14,205 bases of DNA. Source: an uncultured Cytophagaceae bacterium (lineage in GTDB: Bacteria > Bacteroidota > Bacteroidia > Cytophagales > Spirosomataceae). Both the position numbers and the translations under genes were made by a program. The stretch spans positions 1 to 14,205 of the forward strand of contig CALLKB010000064.1 in the NCBI GenBank assembly GCA_938008575.1, read 5' to 3'. Positions 6,183-12,274 of this stretch are shown here, in pieces. How positions within the stretch are numbered: position 1 is the stretch's first letter; each line of letters starts with the position of its first letter. Under the pieces are notes generated by a model. The model saw nothing but the letters and a program-made list of their open reading frames with translations. It was not told the DNA's origin and made no database searches.

Positions 6183-7063
6183 AGCTTCCTGAGGGATTTA
6201 TTCCGGTCATGTTGACGCCCTTTACCGCCGACTTGCAGGTAGACTATTCCTGTTTGAGGAAATTGACGGAATTCTATTTGGAAGCAGGCGCTGTAGGCTT
6301 GTTTGCAAATTGCTTGTCGAGTGAGATGTACGAATTAAGTGACGAAGAGCGACTGAATGTAATAGCAACCGTGGTCAATCAAGTCGCAAATCGGGTCCCC
6401 GTGGTAGCCACAGGAACTTTTGGGGGTAACATCAACGACATGGCGGAGTTTTCAAAAAGTGTCTATGGGCTTGGTGTTGATGCCGTCATCATCTTAAATA
6501 ATCAGTTCGTCAGCGAAACAGAATCCGATGAGGTTTTCCTTGCCCGAGTACACGCATGGTTGGACCTAACACCTGGAATTCCCTTCGGTATTTATGAATG
6601 TCCTATACCCTATAAACGATTGGTTAGCATTCCTGTGTTGGAAAATCTACTAGCGACAGGGCGCCTTTGTTACCACAAGGATACCTCGTTACAAATTGAT
6701 GAAGTGGCGGCCAAAATAAAGGCGGGGGGCCAACAGGTTTTTGGGGTATATGACGCCTATATTGAACATGCGATTGAATCGTTGAATGCCGGGTCAAAAG
6801 GCCTTTCCTGTATCCAAGGCAATTATTTTCCAGAGCTAATCGTGGATCTATGCAAAAAAACTAAACGCAGCCAAGCGATTCAGAATTTCATGTCTGAACA
6901 CATGCGCCTTATGCATGAAACGTATCCAATTAGTGCGAAATATGTGTTACAAAAAATGGGCTTCCCGATTGACCTAGCGACACGTCGAAAAGTAGGCGAA
7001 CTTAGTTCAGAAATGATGAAGAAGCTAGACGCCCTCATCGAAGAATATCGCGAACGATTTTGA
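6179..7063 (+). CDS. DHDPS/N-acetylneuraminate-lyase family class I aldolase with an altered GTTGE motif
   Basis: 294 aa, matching the usual size of this TIM-barrel family. The Schiff-base Lys is Lys167 in YHKDTS, and the catalytic Tyr is Tyr139 in IYECPIPYKR. The substrate-carboxylate motif, GTTGE in DapA and GSTGE in NanA, is here replaced by CLSSE (residues 45-49), so the usual Thr-Thr/Ser-Thr pair is Leu46-Ser47. This makes lysine-pathway dihydrodipicolinate synthase unlikely. It favours a catabolic lyase or dehydratase for a 2-keto-3-deoxy sugar acid or relative. Its ATG overlaps the symporter's stop by 4 bases, so the two are probably translationally coupled. NanE, NanK and other steps of sialate breakdown are not in the window. 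Its last 29 bases overlap the convergent DUF1569 gene. Confidence 0.9.
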   Translation: MKLPEGFIPVMLTPFTADLQVDYSCLRKLTEFYLEAGAVGLFANCLSSEMYELSDEERLNVIATVVNQVANRVPVVATGTFGGNINDMAEFSKSVYGLGVDAVIILNNQFVSETESDEVFLARVHAWLDLTPGIPFGIYECPIPYKRLVSIPVLENLLATGRLCYHKDTSLQIDEVAAKIKAGGQQVFGVYDAYIEHAIESLNAGSKGLSCIQGNYFPELIVDLCKKTKRSQAIQNFMSEHMRLMHETYPISAKYVLQKMGFPIDLATRRKVGELSSEMMKKLDALIEEYRERF

Positions 7064-7490
7064 GGTGATGTTCCGTGTGAATCCACAAAAATCGCTTCGC
7101 ATGCTTGGTATTTAAATGCCCAAAAAGCGGATGCGGAAAGAAATGTTTGGGTTGTTGGTTCAACAAATTCAATACACTCAAACTGGCACGGTCTAATGCC
7201 GCATCCAATTCCTCTTTAGAAATTGTATCCGGAACTACGCCCTTAGGAGCACGCGCTTTCCCGCGAGGAATCTTTTTTGTGAATAACACATACCACTTTC
7301 TGAATGTATGTTTTGGTGCATATTCTGCTGGATTCGAAGCGGCCAAAGTCGCCACGACACCATTGATTACTTGCAGGTTATGCAACAAATGCCAGCCAAC
7401 AGAACTCGAAGAAACAGCGGGATTTGTGGTTTCCCATTGCTCCGCTAAAGTTTGCATTTCTTTTAATTGGATGGCTAGTTGGTTGATCAT
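7035..7490 (-). CDS. DUF1569 protein, DinB/YfiT-like four-helix fold
   Basis: 151 aa, cytoplasmic. It carries features of the DinB/YfiT superfamily, whose members bind a metal through three His on a four-helix bundle and include thiol-dependent transferases. These are WHLLHN at 33-38 near the N-terminus and HTEHH at 138-142 near the C-terminus. The central block PRGKARAPKGVVP (about 75-90) and HPLFGHL are what I recognise as DUF1569. No specific reaction is known to me. The ATG overlaps the stop of the upstream barrel-like gene by 4 bases (ATGA), suggesting coupled translation. The 3' end runs 29 bases into the convergent aldolase gene. Confidence 0.8.
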   Translation of the reverse strand: MINQLAIQLKEMQTLAEQWETTNPAVSSSSVGWHLLHNLQVINGVVATLAASNPAEYAPKHTFRKWYVLFTKKIPRGKARAPKGVVPDTISKEELDAALDRASLSVLNLLNQQPKHFFPHPLFGHLNTKHAKRFLWIHTEHHLKIVRDILR

Positions 7491-8122
7491 AAGCGCATTT
7501 GGAAAAACAATCCGTGGTTCGACTTTTCAAATTTCATAGGACCGTAAGCATCAAAATTTGAACCTAAACCTACGGTAAATTTATCAAAGGTCAAGCCCGC
7601 CCGTAAGCTTGTACCACTTCGCGCATGCGTTCCCACTTCGATATCACGAACTAAAAGCCCCTGTAAACGGGTGTATAAACGTAATTTGTCCGATAATTTT
7701 GGCTTGTATTCAGCTAAAGCCACGGTTTCAAATGCATAGCCTGGTTTAAAATTTAGCGTAGGAAAAACCACGATCAAATAATCAGGGCTCGCTTTTAGGA
7801 ACTGAAAACCTACTGTAGGAACGAAACCTAATTTATAATGCCATTGCAATCCCGATGCAGCACTAAACCCTTTTCCCAAGGCATAGGCGATTGAATTATT
7901 TAAGACGATCTCCGTCTCAGAAGGGGTATTTTGGTAGTCGGCAGCACCAACCGTCACATTGAAAAAATTGAATTTACCAGCGGCGTCTATTGGCCGATTG
8001 ATAATAATTAACAAATTCGCCCGATTATTACCCGCCATCACCTCCACAGGCAAAGGGGCTTTTTGTGCGATTAAAACAGAGAAGGGGGCCAACAAGGCGA
8101 TGAGTACAAATAATTTTTTCAT
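7487..8122 (-). CDS. Small exported protein, probable outer-membrane beta-barrel, function unknown
   Basis: 211 aa beginning with a clear signal peptide (MKKLF, hydrophobic core, LIA|Q at 17-20). The mature part alternates hydrophobic and polar residues in short strands (for example YLIVVFPTLNF, KLRLYTRLQGLLV, FTVGLGSNFD). It ends in an aromatic/hydrophobic strand, GLFFQMRL, all typical of a small outer-membrane barrel. I recognise no named family. It sits between a BASS symporter gene (22 bases upstream) and the DUF1569 gene (4-base overlap), and has its own promoter-like sequence in the gap before it. A role tied to uptake or envelope is only a guess. Confidence 0.7.
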   Translation of the reverse strand: MKKLFVLIALLAPFSVLIAQKAPLPVEVMAGNNRANLLIIINRPIDAAGKFNFFNVTVGAADYQNTPSETEIVLNNSIAYALGKGFSAASGLQWHYKLGFVPTVGFQFLKASPDYLIVVFPTLNFKPGYAFETVALAEYKPKLSDKLRLYTRLQGLLVRDIEVGTHARSGTSLRAGLTFDKFTVGLGSNFDAYGPMKFEKSNHGLFFQMRL

Positions 8123-8127
8123 GACTA

Positions 8128-8155
8128 CAAAAATACGGAAAACTTAGTTGGCCAA
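8128..8155 (-). promoter_or_regulatory. Promoter before the barrel-like gene; -7 box ends 5 nt before the ATG
   Basis: On the minus strand, TTG (8155-8153), a 17-base spacer and TATTTTTG (8135-8128) fit the Bacteroidota promoter. TAGTC then ATG follows directly, so the transcript should start at or beside the start codon. The -33 end lies in a perfect 12-bp palindrome, AGTTGGCCAACT (8146-8157), formed by the last codons of the BASS gene; this may be chance or an operator. Confidence 0.5.
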
Positions 8156-9004
8156 CTTTTTTTGAGACCAAAAAGCAAAAACTGCCGCCGTAATAAACAT
8201 GATCAAACTATAGACCACCGCTGGAATCGTCATCGCTCCATTGTTCAAAATACTCAATGCAATGTAAATCGCTAAGGATCCATTGTGAATCCCTACCTCC
8301 ATCGAAATCGCCACGGCTTGTTTGGGCGGAAGCTTAAATAAACGCGGAAGAAAATAACCCACGAACAAACAAGCTAAATTAAAGCTAAGCGCCGCGCCGC
8401 CCACGGCTTTAATATCATGCACCAAATGATCGATTTCTTTTAGACCGGCTAAGACAATTAACAAAGCGAGGAATAACCCAGAAATCAATTTAACCTTCCC
8501 TTCCATCCGCTGTGCAAAGGCAGGATAGCGGTGCCGAATCCACATCCCCAAACTAATGGGCGTAATGATCATCGCACAAACCTCCAATACTTTCTGAAAT
8601 TGCATGGGCACATAGGCCTCCGCTTGCATGAAATACGCGAGGGAAAAATTCACAATACCGGCAATCGAAAAGATGGAAAGCACGCTATTCAGCGCGGTTA
8701 AACTCACATTCAAGGCGACATCCCCTCCTGCCATGTGGCTGTAAAGATTCGCTGAGGGGCCGCCGGGGGCTGCGGCTAATAGCATTAGGCCAACTGCCAA
8801 GGCGGGTTCCAATTGGAAGAAATCGGCAATGAATAGGCAGATAGCCGGCAACAATAACATTTGGGTAATCAAGCCGATGAGCACTGCTTTGGGATATTCA
8901 AAAATTCGTTTGAAATCTGAGGGGGTTAAGGATAAGCCTAATCCGACCATGATGATGGCGATGGCCATGGGCATGAGATAGATCGAAAGAAAACTTGCTT
9001 GCAT
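8144..9004 (-). CDS. BASS-family (bile acid:sodium symporter-like) transporter
   Basis: 286 aa with 9-10 hydrophobic helices covering nearly the whole length, the usual size of bacterial BASS proteins. The first crossover region reads AAAPGGPSANLYSHMAGGD (77-95), followed by LNVSLTALNSVLS. The second reads ISMEVGIHNGSLAIYIA (233-249), corresponding to the ExGxQN sodium-site motif but with His in place of Gln (His240). The family couples Na+ to import of organic anions such as bile acids, pantoate, pyruvate or thiamine precursors; the substrate here is unknown. ATG at 9002-9004 is chosen because it precedes the first helix directly. It heads a leftward group with the barrel-like and DUF1569 genes and diverges from the acyltransferase gene across only 37 bases. 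Confidence 0.9.
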   Translation of the reverse strand: MQASFLSIYLMPMAIAIIMVGLGLSLTPSDFKRIFEYPKAVLIGLITQMLLLPAICLFIADFFQLEPALAVGLMLLAAAPGGPSANLYSHMAGGDVALNVSLTALNSVLSIFSIAGIVNFSLAYFMQAEAYVPMQFQKVLEVCAMIITPISLGMWIRHRYPAFAQRMEGKVKLISGLFLALLIVLAGLKEIDHLVHDIKAVGGAALSFNLACLFVGYFLPRLFKLPPKQAVAISMEVGIHNGSLAIYIALSILNNGAMTIPAVVYSLIMFITAAVFAFWSQKKLAN

Positions 9005-9041
9005 CCAATAATTTTTAAACCTTGCTCAAAATATTGAAATT

Positions 9042-9920
9042 TTGCTTGTCATCCTAAAATTATTTGTCCGTCTAGGCCTCTGGATCTTCGTTCCCAAGGT
9101 CCATATTCGCAATAAAAGCCTCCTCGCAAAACAAGGACCTTTGCTGGTCGTAGCAAACCACCCCGACTCCTTTTTAGACGCCGTCATCCTAGGTGCATAT
9201 TACCCACGAAAAATGCATTTTCTCGCAAGGGGAGACGTTTTTCGGAAACCTTTCTTTGGCTTTTTGTTGCGCTCCATTGGGATGATTCCTATCCATCGGG
9301 CACGGGAAGGTCGAGAGCATTTGCACTTGAATGCTGGGACATTTGATGCCTCGGTTGATGTGCTTGCCCAAGGCGGTGGCATCTTGATTTTCATTGAAGG
9401 GATATGTTTGTTGACCCATGAATTACAGCCCTACAAAAAAGGCGCCACACGAATTTTGGAAGCCGCCCAGCAACGAGGTGTGGATCCGATGATTCATGTA
9501 GTCGGAATTGCTTACAACGATTTCAAAGCATTTGGCAAAGTCGTTGAAATACATGTAGAAGAGTTTGAGCAATCGCCGACCTTAGAACATGCCAAACATC
9601 GCTTGGACTTTAACGCAGCGGTGTTCGAACAAATGCGCCGATTAATTCATGTTCCTACGAAACATATAAGCATCAAAAGAAGCCTTTTTTACTACCTGAA
9701 TCTGCCTTATTACCGTTGGATTCAAAAAACTGTGGATCAAAAAACGAAGGGGACAGTATTTTATGATTCGGTGATGTTTGCTGCGTTGCTTTTTACTTAT
9801 CCGATTTATTTGTTGCTGCTCGGAACGGGCTTATGGCTTGTGGGTCTACCGATTTGGTACGTGCTATTTTTTATCCTGATGTTACCTTTGGGAATCAAAA
9901 TTCAAATGCAAAGCACATAA
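9042..9920 (+). CDS. PlsC-type 1-acyl-glycerol-3-phosphate/lysophospholipid acyltransferase, TTG start
   Basis: 292 aa. Acyltransferase motif I is NHPDSFLD (His40, Asp46), motif II GMIPIHRAR (80-88), and motif III IFIEGICLL (116-124), where Ile replaces the usual Pro before Glu119-Gly. Then come LQPYKKGATRI and VVGIAYND. The C-terminus (about 242-287) has two to three membrane helices, as in Bacteroidota members of this family. It should transfer acyl groups to a glycerolipid or related acceptor at the inner membrane. No ATG occurs in frame before residue 58. The frame is open from 9012, with TTG at 9042 the only usual start that keeps the N-terminal helix, so TTG is the likely start. The stop codon's last bases form part of the A-tract of the opposite-strand terminator. 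Confidence 0.88.
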   Translation: MLVILKLFVRLGLWIFVPKVHIRNKSLLAKQGPLLVVANHPDSFLDAVILGAYYPRKMHFLARGDVFRKPFFGFLLRSIGMIPIHRAREGREHLHLNAGTFDASVDVLAQGGGILIFIEGICLLTHELQPYKKGATRILEAAQQRGVDPMIHVVGIAYNDFKAFGKVVEIHVEEFEQSPTLEHAKHRLDFNAAVFEQMRRLIHVPTKHISIKRSLFYYLNLPYYRWIQKTVDQKTKGTVFYDSVMFAALLFTYPIYLLLLGTGLWLVGLPIWYVLFFILMLPLGIKIQMQST

Positions 9921-9945
9921 AAAAAGCCCTGGAATTTCCAGGGCT
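9919..9945 (-). terminator. Strong intrinsic terminator of the aldo/keto reductase operon
   Basis: AGCCCTGGAA-T-TTCCAGGGCT (9925-9945) is a perfect 10-bp inverted repeat with a G+C-rich base. Read on the minus strand it is followed by a T-tract (9925-9919) and begins 5 bases after the reductase stop. On the plus strand no T-run follows, so it should terminate leftward transcription much better than rightward. Confidence 0.88.
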
Positions 9946-9949
9946 CAGA

Positions 9950-10831
9950 TTAGTCTTGTATCGACGAAATGGGTTTCGTCGCGTGGTACAATTCATACCA
10001 ATCTTCGTGACTTAAACTGATTTGGAACGAATTCACAATGTTGCGAATGCGATTCTCTTCGAGGGTTCCAATTAAAGGCAAGGCGCCTAATTTCACCAAC
10101 CAAGCTACGGCAATCGATTCGATGTTTGCATCGTAACGAGCCGCGATTTCCAATAATTTTTTACGCACCTTCAGGGCTAGTTCATCAGTCCCGTGTTCGA
10201 TGCGACCACCCGCTAAAGGAGATGTCGCCAAGGGACGCATGTATTTTTGCTTGATGTAATCGATGGCACCGTTATCCAATGCCGCGGTGTTCAACAAGTT
10301 CAAGTCGATGTGATTCGAAACAACCGGAATGTTCAAATAAGAAACCAACAACTGATGTTGGTATACAGAAAAATTCGAAACCCCGATGTTCTTCACTTTT
10401 CCGGAAGACTTCAATTTTTCCAAAGCCAAAGCTGTCGATTCCAAATCCGAAAGCGGATCCAATTGGTCTAACAAAAACACATCCAAATAATCTGTTTGCA
10501 GATTACGCAGGGAATTTTCCACAGAAAGCGTAATGTGTTCCGCTGAAGTATTTACGTGGTTAACGCGATACAAAGGCGGTGTGTTTACACCACATTTGGA
10601 AAAAAGAACGATGTCGGAACGTTTGAAAGATTGTTTGGCAAGCACTTCGCCGAAACTTTTTTCGCAGGTATAATTTCCATAGCGATCTGCGTGGTCAAAG
10701 GTGTTCACGCCTAATTCCAAGCAAAGGTTGACAATTTTCTCCATGTCGCCCTTGCCCGCTTCCCAGCGCCAGAATCCGTAAATAGCAGGAGAAACTTTGG
10801 GACCTGCATCACTTAAATAGACCTTGTTCAT
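9950..10831 (-). CDS. Aldo/keto reductase (YdhF-like), catalytic His replaced by Asp
   Basis: 293 aa, a full-length NAD(P)H-dependent aldo/keto reductase barrel closest in layout to E. coli YdhF. Three tetrad residues are in place: Asp46 (FDHAD), Tyr51 (DRYG) and Lys79 (FSKCG). The fourth, normally His in the strand LLIHRPDPL, is Asp122 here (FLLDQLDPL, codon GAC). Later blocks are SGKVKNIGVSNF, the cofactor-region PLATSPLAGGRI, and PLIGTLEENRIRNI (phosphate-binding turn). The family reduces carbonyls; loss of the His may slow reduction or shift specificity, as in 5-beta-reductases where it is Glu. It ends the leftward operon: its ATG overlaps the HAD gene's stop by 4 bases (ATGA), and a terminator follows 5 bases past its stop. 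Confidence 0.92.
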   Translation of the reverse strand: MNKVYLSDAGPKVSPAIYGFWRWEAGKGDMEKIVNLCLELGVNTFDHADRYGNYTCEKSFGEVLAKQSFKRSDIVLFSKCGVNTPPLYRVNHVNTSAEHITLSVENSLRNLQTDYLDVFLLDQLDPLSDLESTALALEKLKSSGKVKNIGVSNFSVYQHQLLVSYLNIPVVSNHIDLNLLNTAALDNGAIDYIKQKYMRPLATSPLAGGRIEHGTDELALKVRKKLLEIAARYDANIESIAVAWLVKLGALPLIGTLEENRIRNIVNSFQISLSHEDWYELYHATKPISSIQD

Positions 10832-11340
10832 GCTAATATAATTTTTGAAGCTGCTAATAAATCATCAACTAAATGGGTGGCTTTCGTTTCCGTTCCTTGC
10901 GGAGCCAAACGAATCGTCCGTAATCCGGCACGCGTTCCGGCAGTAATATCCCGCTCGTGATCCCCCACCATCCAGGAAGCATCCATATCTACTTCGTATT
11001 TGGCTGCTGCTTTTTCAATCATCAAGGATCCCGGTTTACGGGTCAAAGAATGACTATCAAATTTTTCGTGGTAAGGGCAGAAATAAATATCGTCTAATTC
11101 CACACCTGTTCCATCTTGGATGGCTTGGTGAATCATGTAGACATCCTCACGTTTGTAAACACCTTTAGCGATACCACTTTGGTTGGTGATAATCACCAAC
11201 AAATATCCAGCATCCTTCAAAGCGCGCAAGGCCTCTCCTACACCCGGCGGAATGATGAATTCCTCCATGCGGTACACATAATCCACGCGGTCAACATTTA
11301 GAACGCCGTCGCGATCCAAAAAAATGCACTTATTCTTCAT
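10828..11340 (-). CDS. HAD-family phosphatase, histidinol-phosphatase/GmhB type
   Basis: 170 aa without a cap domain. Motif I is FLDRDGVLN (nucleophile Asp9, acid/base Asp11), motif II IITNQSG (50-56), RKPGS (101-105, motif III Lys), and motif IV GDHERDI (Asp127, Asp131). This matches the HisB-N/GmhB subfamily, which dephosphorylates histidinol phosphate or heptose-1,7-bisphosphate. The zinc loop is only partly kept: CPYH (88-91) is present, but the following Cys-x-Cys before RKP is replaced by His-Ser-Leu-Thr, so it probably lacks a standard zinc site. A role in LPS heptose or nucleotide-sugar supply is plausible but no partner genes are here. It starts 5 bases after the membrane protein's stop and overlaps the reductase by 4 bases. 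Confidence 0.87.
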   Translation of the reverse strand: MKNKCIFLDRDGVLNVDRVDYVYRMEEFIIPPGVGEALRALKDAGYLLVIITNQSGIAKGVYKREDVYMIHQAIQDGTGVELDDIYFCPYHEKFDSHSLTRKPGSLMIEKAAAKYEVDMDASWMVGDHERDITAGTRAGLRTIRLAPQGTETKATHLVDDLLAASKIILA

Positions 11341-11345
11341 TCAAA

Positions 11346-11783
11346 TTAAAATAAAAGCTTCCAAGGAATGCGGCTCAAGATTAAAACGAGCGCAGCCAAG
11401 GTGAAAATCAAGGCGTTTTTGTGTTTCGCAGCATCTGCGATCGCCTTCTTATTTTTCGCATTATTCACGGTTGCCAAAACAACAGCAATAATGTTCACGG
11501 AAATATGCTCAACAGCGATTAAACGCGTTGCTGGATCCTTCATTGCTGCACCGAAATCGGTAAAAGCAGCCGCCGTAATCGGGCTTAAAAAGAAGTAAAG
11601 CGCTAATCCAATCAGCAATTGGGTATGCAAGGAAATCATAAAGAACAAACCTGCTTTGCGATCTGATTCAGTAAACAAAGCGTTGTTTGAACGTCCACGA
11701 AGCGCGCGGGCAATCACATTAATACCTAAAATGAACACGAGTACAAAGAGTACGATGTGAACGGTTGAAACAATTGAATACAT
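11346..11783 (-). CDS. Four-helix membrane protein, 'cytochrome B'-like family of Bacteroidota
   Basis: 145 aa with four predicted membrane helices (about 3-25, 46-66, 88-108 and 122-140). It resembles small Bacteroidota proteins often labelled 'cytochrome B', with SLHTQLLIGLALYF and an MKDPATRLIAVEHISVN block, and ends in a short basic/hydrophobic tail, SRIPWKLLF. His9, His53 and His93 lie in or near helices and could bind haem, but this is unproven. A longer version from TTG at 11810 is rejected because that codon lies in the -7 promoter box; ATG at 11783 sits 25 bases after it. First gene of the leftward operon with the HAD phosphatase and aldo/keto reductase. Confidence 0.75.
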   Translation of the reverse strand: MYSIVSTVHIVLFVLVFILGINVIARALRGRSNNALFTESDRKAGLFFMISLHTQLLIGLALYFFLSPITAAAFTDFGAAMKDPATRLIAVEHISVNIIAVVLATVNNAKNKKAIADAAKHKNALIFTLAALVLILSRIPWKLLF

Positions 11784-11807
11784 GTGATGATAAGTTTTAG
11801 TTTGGCG

Positions 11808-11815
11808 CAAAGATA
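11808..11815 (-). promoter_or_regulatory. -7 promoter box (TATCTTTG) of the leftward membrane protein/HAD/AKR operon
   Basis: Exact TAnnTTTG on the minus strand, 24 bases before the ATG at 11783. No TTG at the standard -33 distance is visible. Its position fixes the start of the downstream gene at 11783 rather than the upstream TTG. Confidence 0.55.
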
Positions 11816-11867
11816 CAAAAAGCCCTTGGAACGTGACCTTTGTTACGAATAATCCTCCAATTTTCTT

Positions 11868-11875
11868 TACCTTTG
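11868..11875 (+). promoter_or_regulatory. -7 promoter box (TACCTTTG) of the DUF983/LptFG/DMT operon
   Basis: Exact TAnnTTTG, 21 bases before the ATG at 11897. A TTTG at 11839-11842 is 25 bases upstream, slightly beyond the normal 17-23 spacing. With the opposite-strand box at 11808-11815 it makes this a compact divergent promoter region. Confidence 0.55.
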
Positions 11876-11896
11876 GGACTCAAAATACCCACAAAA

Positions 11897-12274
11897 ATGT
11901 CAGATTCATCCAAATTGAAAGCCACCATTAACGCTCGTTGTCCACAATGTCATGAGGGTCGATTATTCAAATTTAAGTGGTGGAATGTCTTCAATTTTGC
12001 TCAGATGGAGGAACATTGCTCTGAATGTGGCATGCGTTATGAAGTAGAACCCGGTTTTTTTTATGGGGCAATGTATGTTTCTTATGCCTTTACGGTGGGA
12101 ATTATGCTCATAGGCGGTATCATCATTTTCAATTTATTTAATGATCCTGATGCGATGGGCTATGTGATTCCCATCACAACAGTGTCCTTGATTTTGGTTC
12201 CTTTCAATTACCGCGTCTCCCGCGTTATTTTCATACATTTGTTTTCCGGAGTCAAATACCGGCCGAATAAATAA
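11897..12274 (+). CDS. DUF983 zinc-ribbon membrane protein
   Basis: 125 aa. A cytoplasmic N-terminal zinc ribbon is formed by CPQC (Cys15, Cys18) and CSEC (Cys41, Cys44). EVEPGFFYGAMYVSYAF follows, then two membrane helices (about 58-80 and 86-107) and a short basic tail. This is the DUF983 pattern; the function is unknown. ATG at 11897 is preferred to a TTG at 11840, because the promoter box at 11868-11875 lies between them and the zinc ribbon begins just after the chosen start. Its stop overlaps the next gene's ATG by 1 base (TAATG), so the two are probably coupled. Confidence 0.88.
   Translation: MSDSSKLKATINARCPQCHEGRLFKFKWWNVFNFAQMEEHCSECGMRYEVEPGFFYGAMYVSYAFTVGIMLIGGIIIFNLFNDPDAMGYVIPITTVSLILVPFNYRVSRVIFIHLFSGVKYRPNK

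Noticed and set aside
3686..7063. Calling the operon a complete sialic acid utilisation (nan) locus
   Set aside because: NanE, NanK, NagA and NagB are not in the window, the propeller lacks the GH33 RIP motif and the aldolase lacks the NanA GSTGE motif.
6179..7063. Annotation as dapA (lysine biosynthesis)
   Set aside because: The Thr-Thr motif is Leu-Ser and the context is transport and sugar release, not amino acid synthesis.
7105..7539. 144-codon open frame on the plus strand opposite the DUF1569 gene
   Set aside because: It is antisense to a gene with recognisable motifs, has no family features or hydrophobic pattern, and shows a Cys-rich composition typical of shadow frames.
8146..8163. 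AGTTGGCCAACT followed by T7 on the plus strand as a terminator
   Set aside because: No plus-strand gene ends there, and the stem has essentially no loop; it lies in the 3' end of the minus-strand BASS gene.
11784..11810. Longer N-terminus (TTG at 11810) for the four-helix membrane protein
   Set aside because: The TTG lies in the exact -7 promoter box TATCTTTG, so it cannot be in that transcript; ATG at 11783 starts right before the first helix.
11840..11896. Longer N-terminus (TTG at 11840) for the DUF983 protein
   Set aside because: The promoter box at 11868-11875 lies downstream of this TTG, and the extra residues have no family counterpart.
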